From assembly GCA_036560485.1 (NCBI GenBank), contig DATBRC010000041.1:1-64000 (forward strand): DNA of 64,000 nucleotides. Direction: 5' to 3'. The position numbers and the translations under genes are program-made. The DNA comes from DATBRC01 sp036560485 (lineage in GTDB: Bacteria; Pseudomonadota; Gammaproteobacteria; Burkholderiales; Burkholderiaceae_D). The notes beneath the pieces were generated by a model. The model was not told the origin of the DNA. It saw only the letters and a list, made by a program, of their open reading frames with translations, and did not search any database. Positions 62,571-64,000 of the stretch are shown here, one piece after another; the stretch's first letter is position 1, and each line of letters opens with the position of its first letter.

Positions 62571-62588
62571 AAAGAACGATCGTTCTTT
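62571..62588. promoter_or_regulatory. 18-bp perfect palindrome between the hydrolase and acyl-CoA synthetase genes
   Basis: AAAGAACGATCGTTCTTT is completely symmetrical and lies in the 99-bp gap between divergent genes, 16 bp before the synthetase start. TetR-family repressors commonly bind sites like this. The core ACGATCGT recurs at 4310-4317. Confidence 0.6.
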
Positions 62589-62604
62589 ATTATATGGGAC
62601 AAAC

Positions 62605-64000
62605 ATGATTGCCGCTCGACACGCTACCGCGACTGACAGTTATCAAAAACTGTACGATGAATTCAGATGGCATGTTCCAGCCGAATTTAATATCGCCTCA
62701 GTCTGCTGCCATCGCTGGGCCGATGACACAACACGCATCGCTATTCGCCATGAGAACGAAGCAGGCGACACATCCACTCTGACCTATGCGCAATTGCAAA
62801 CGCAATCCAATCGCTTGTCCAACGTCATGCGATCGCTCGGCATCAGCAATGGAGATCGAGTCGGCATTCTTTTGCCACAGCGACCTGAAACCGCGATTGC
62901 CCATATTGCGTGCTATCAAAGCGCTGCGGTCGCCATGCCGCTGTCAGCATTGTTCGGCCCCGATGCATTGGAAAGCCGTTTGCAAAATAGTGAAGCATCG
63001 ATCGTGATTGTCGATCAGACCGCTCTGAAACAACTGAATGAAATCCGCAGCCATTGCCCGGCCCTGCGTCATGTCATTGCAATTGACTGCACTGCACCTG
63101 ATGCGCTCGATTGGCACACTTCATTAGACGAAGCTGCATCCGACTTTCAGCCAATCGCCACCAAGTCCAGTGATCCGGCAATCCTGATCTATACCAGCGG
63201 CACCACCGGTACACCGAAAGGCGCGCTATTGCCGCACTCGGCCATCATCGGCAATCTGACAGGTTTTGTCGCGTCACAAAATTGGTTTCCGCAACAAGAC
63301 GATGTGTTCTGGTCGCCGGCAGATTGGGCATGGACCGGCGGACTGATGGATGCGCTGCTGCCGACACTTTATTTCGGCAAGACGATCGTCAGTTATCACG
63401 GCCGGTTTTCGCCTGTAACCGCTTTCCATTTAATGGAAAAATACCAGGTCACCAATGCCTTCCTGTTTCCGACCGCGCTGAAAATGATGTCGAAAGTATT
63501 TCCAGCACCGAATGAAAAATTCAAACTCAAATTGCGCGCGATCATGAGCGCCGGAGAAGCAGTCGGTGATGCGGTATTCAACTGGAGTCAATCCACTCTC
63601 GGCATCACGATCAACGAGATGTTCGGCCAATCCGAAATGAATTACATCGTCGGCAATAGTGCAGAAAAGTGGCCCGCCAAAGCCGGCAGCATGGGCCGTG
63701 CTTATCCGGGTCATCGCGTTGCGGTCATTGATGAAGAAGGACGCCCGATTCACGCTGGTGAGGGAAACGAAAAAATCGGCGAAGTTGCCCTTCATCGCAC
63801 TGATATCCACGGTCATCCAGACCCGGTTCTTTTCCTCGGATATTGGAACAATCCGGAAGCAACGCAAGATAAATATATCGGAGACTGGTGCCGCACGGGT
63901 GACCTGGCCAGCATCGACGAAGACGGCTACCTGTGGTATCGCGGACGTGCAGATGACATGTTTAAAGCGGCCGGCTACCGTATCGGCCCATCCGAGATTG
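62605..64000 (+). CDS. AMP-forming acyl-CoA synthetase, N-terminal part (cut by window edge)
   Basis: 465 readable residues from ATG 62605, with no stop before the window end. The phosphate loop ILIYTSGTTGTPKGALLPH is near residue 192, then WAWTGGLMDALLP, MFGQSEMNYIVGN and WCRTGDLASIDEDGYLWYRGRADDMFKAAGYRIGPSEI. The pattern resembles acetyl-CoA/medium-chain acyl-CoA synthetases (AcsM-like). Not the same subgroup as the ligase at 5430-6998. Probably regulated through the palindrome at 62571-62588. Confidence 0.9.
   Translation, partial: MIAARHATATDSYQKLYDEFRWHVPAEFNIASVCCHRWADDTTRIAIRHENEAGDTSTLTYAQLQTQSNRLSNVMRSLGISNGDRVGILLPQRPETAIAHIACYQSAAVAMPLSALFGPDALESRLQNSEASIVIVDQTALKQLNEIRSHCPALRHVIAIDCTAPDALDWHTSLDEAASDFQPIATKSSDPAILIYTSGTTGTPKGALLPHSAIIGNLTGFVASQNWFPQQDDVFWSPADWAWTGGLMDALLPTLYFGKTIVSYHGRFSPVTAFHLMEKYQVTNAFLFPTALKMMSKVFPAPNEKFKLKLRAIMSAGEAVGDAVFNWSQSTLGITINEMFGQSEMNYIVGNSAEKWPAKAGSMGRAYPGHRVAVIDEEGRPIHAGEGNEKIGEVALHRTDIHGHPDPVLFLGYWNNPEATQDKYIGDWCRTGDLASIDEDGYLWYRGRADDMFKAAGYRIGPSEI

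Noticed and set aside
1..64000. CRISPR arrays, prophage, integrase/att sites or antiphage islands
   Set aside because: Read for regularly spaced repeats, integrase-like proteins next to the tRNA-Pro, and foreign-looking gene runs; none seen. The tRNA is followed by a normal terminator with no integrase gene.

Overview
The window is a contiguous piece of a betaproteobacterial chromosome of moderate GC content. Several things point to Burkholderiales, most likely Oxalobacteraceae of the Herminiimonas/Janthinobacterium type. These are the order sdhCDAB-sdhE-gltA-odhAB-lpd with a divergent GntR regulator and mdh, a primosomal priB between rpsF and rpsR, surE-pcm-nlpD-rpoS, a DUF2863 protein, and a TrpRS with a large insertion. 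This placement is an inference from gene content; no database was searched. Nearly all of the DNA is ordinary core genome. I see no prophage, CRISPR array, plasmid backbone or intact insertion sequence.

Layout. 1-4.2 kb (minus strand): surE-pcm-nlpD-rpoS-rlmD, the stationary-phase sigma factor cluster. 4.4-7.0 kb: an NADPH:quinone oxidoreductase and a convergent acyl-CoA ligase. 7.0-7.46 kb: a non-coding stretch with a hairpin and a 164-bp MITE-like palindromic element whose edge lies in the dinG stop codon. 7.5-12.5 kb: DinG-type helicase, DUF465 protein, PP2C phosphatase, an exported charged protein and ZapE. 12.7-24.8 kb (minus strand): a TCA-cycle block (lpd, a SHOCT-PspC membrane protein, odhB, odhA, gltA, sdhE, sdhBADC) headed by a GntR/UTRA regulator. 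25-30 kb (plus strand): mdh, a CitE-like lyase and acnA. Together these two blocks encode citrate synthase, aconitase, 2-oxoglutarate dehydrogenase, succinate dehydrogenase and malate dehydrogenase around one regulator and one perfect 18-bp operator-like palindrome.

30-34 kb: DUF2863, HDOD, CYTH and M14 carboxypeptidase genes, then tRNA-Pro(GGG). 34.8-39.7 kb: the stress operon prkA-yeaH-spoVR, behind about 600 bp of AT-rich non-coding DNA. 39.8-42.2 kb: rpsF-priB-rpsR-rplI, divergent from lexA, which has two SOS boxes. 42.4-51 kb: trmJ, suhB, rhlE, a chemoreceptor with a C-terminal cytoplasmic Cache-like domain, mutS and an unrecognised exported protein. 51-64 kb: slyD, roxA, a small Ala/Pro repeat lipoprotein, an MBL-fold hydrolase, bamC, dapA, a methyltransferase, trpS, an M50 protease, yciO, htpX, rnm (yciV), an alpha/beta hydrolase, and a divergent acyl-CoA synthetase that runs off the right edge.

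The observations most worth following are regulatory or structural: the MITE-like element in the dinG stop codon, the operator palindromes of the TCA block, a shared ACGATCGT-centred palindrome in front of two lipid-type genes, the chemoreceptor with its sensor moved to the C-terminus, and a methyltransferase whose similarity runs upstream of any usual start codon. I did not find a clearly new multi-gene system.
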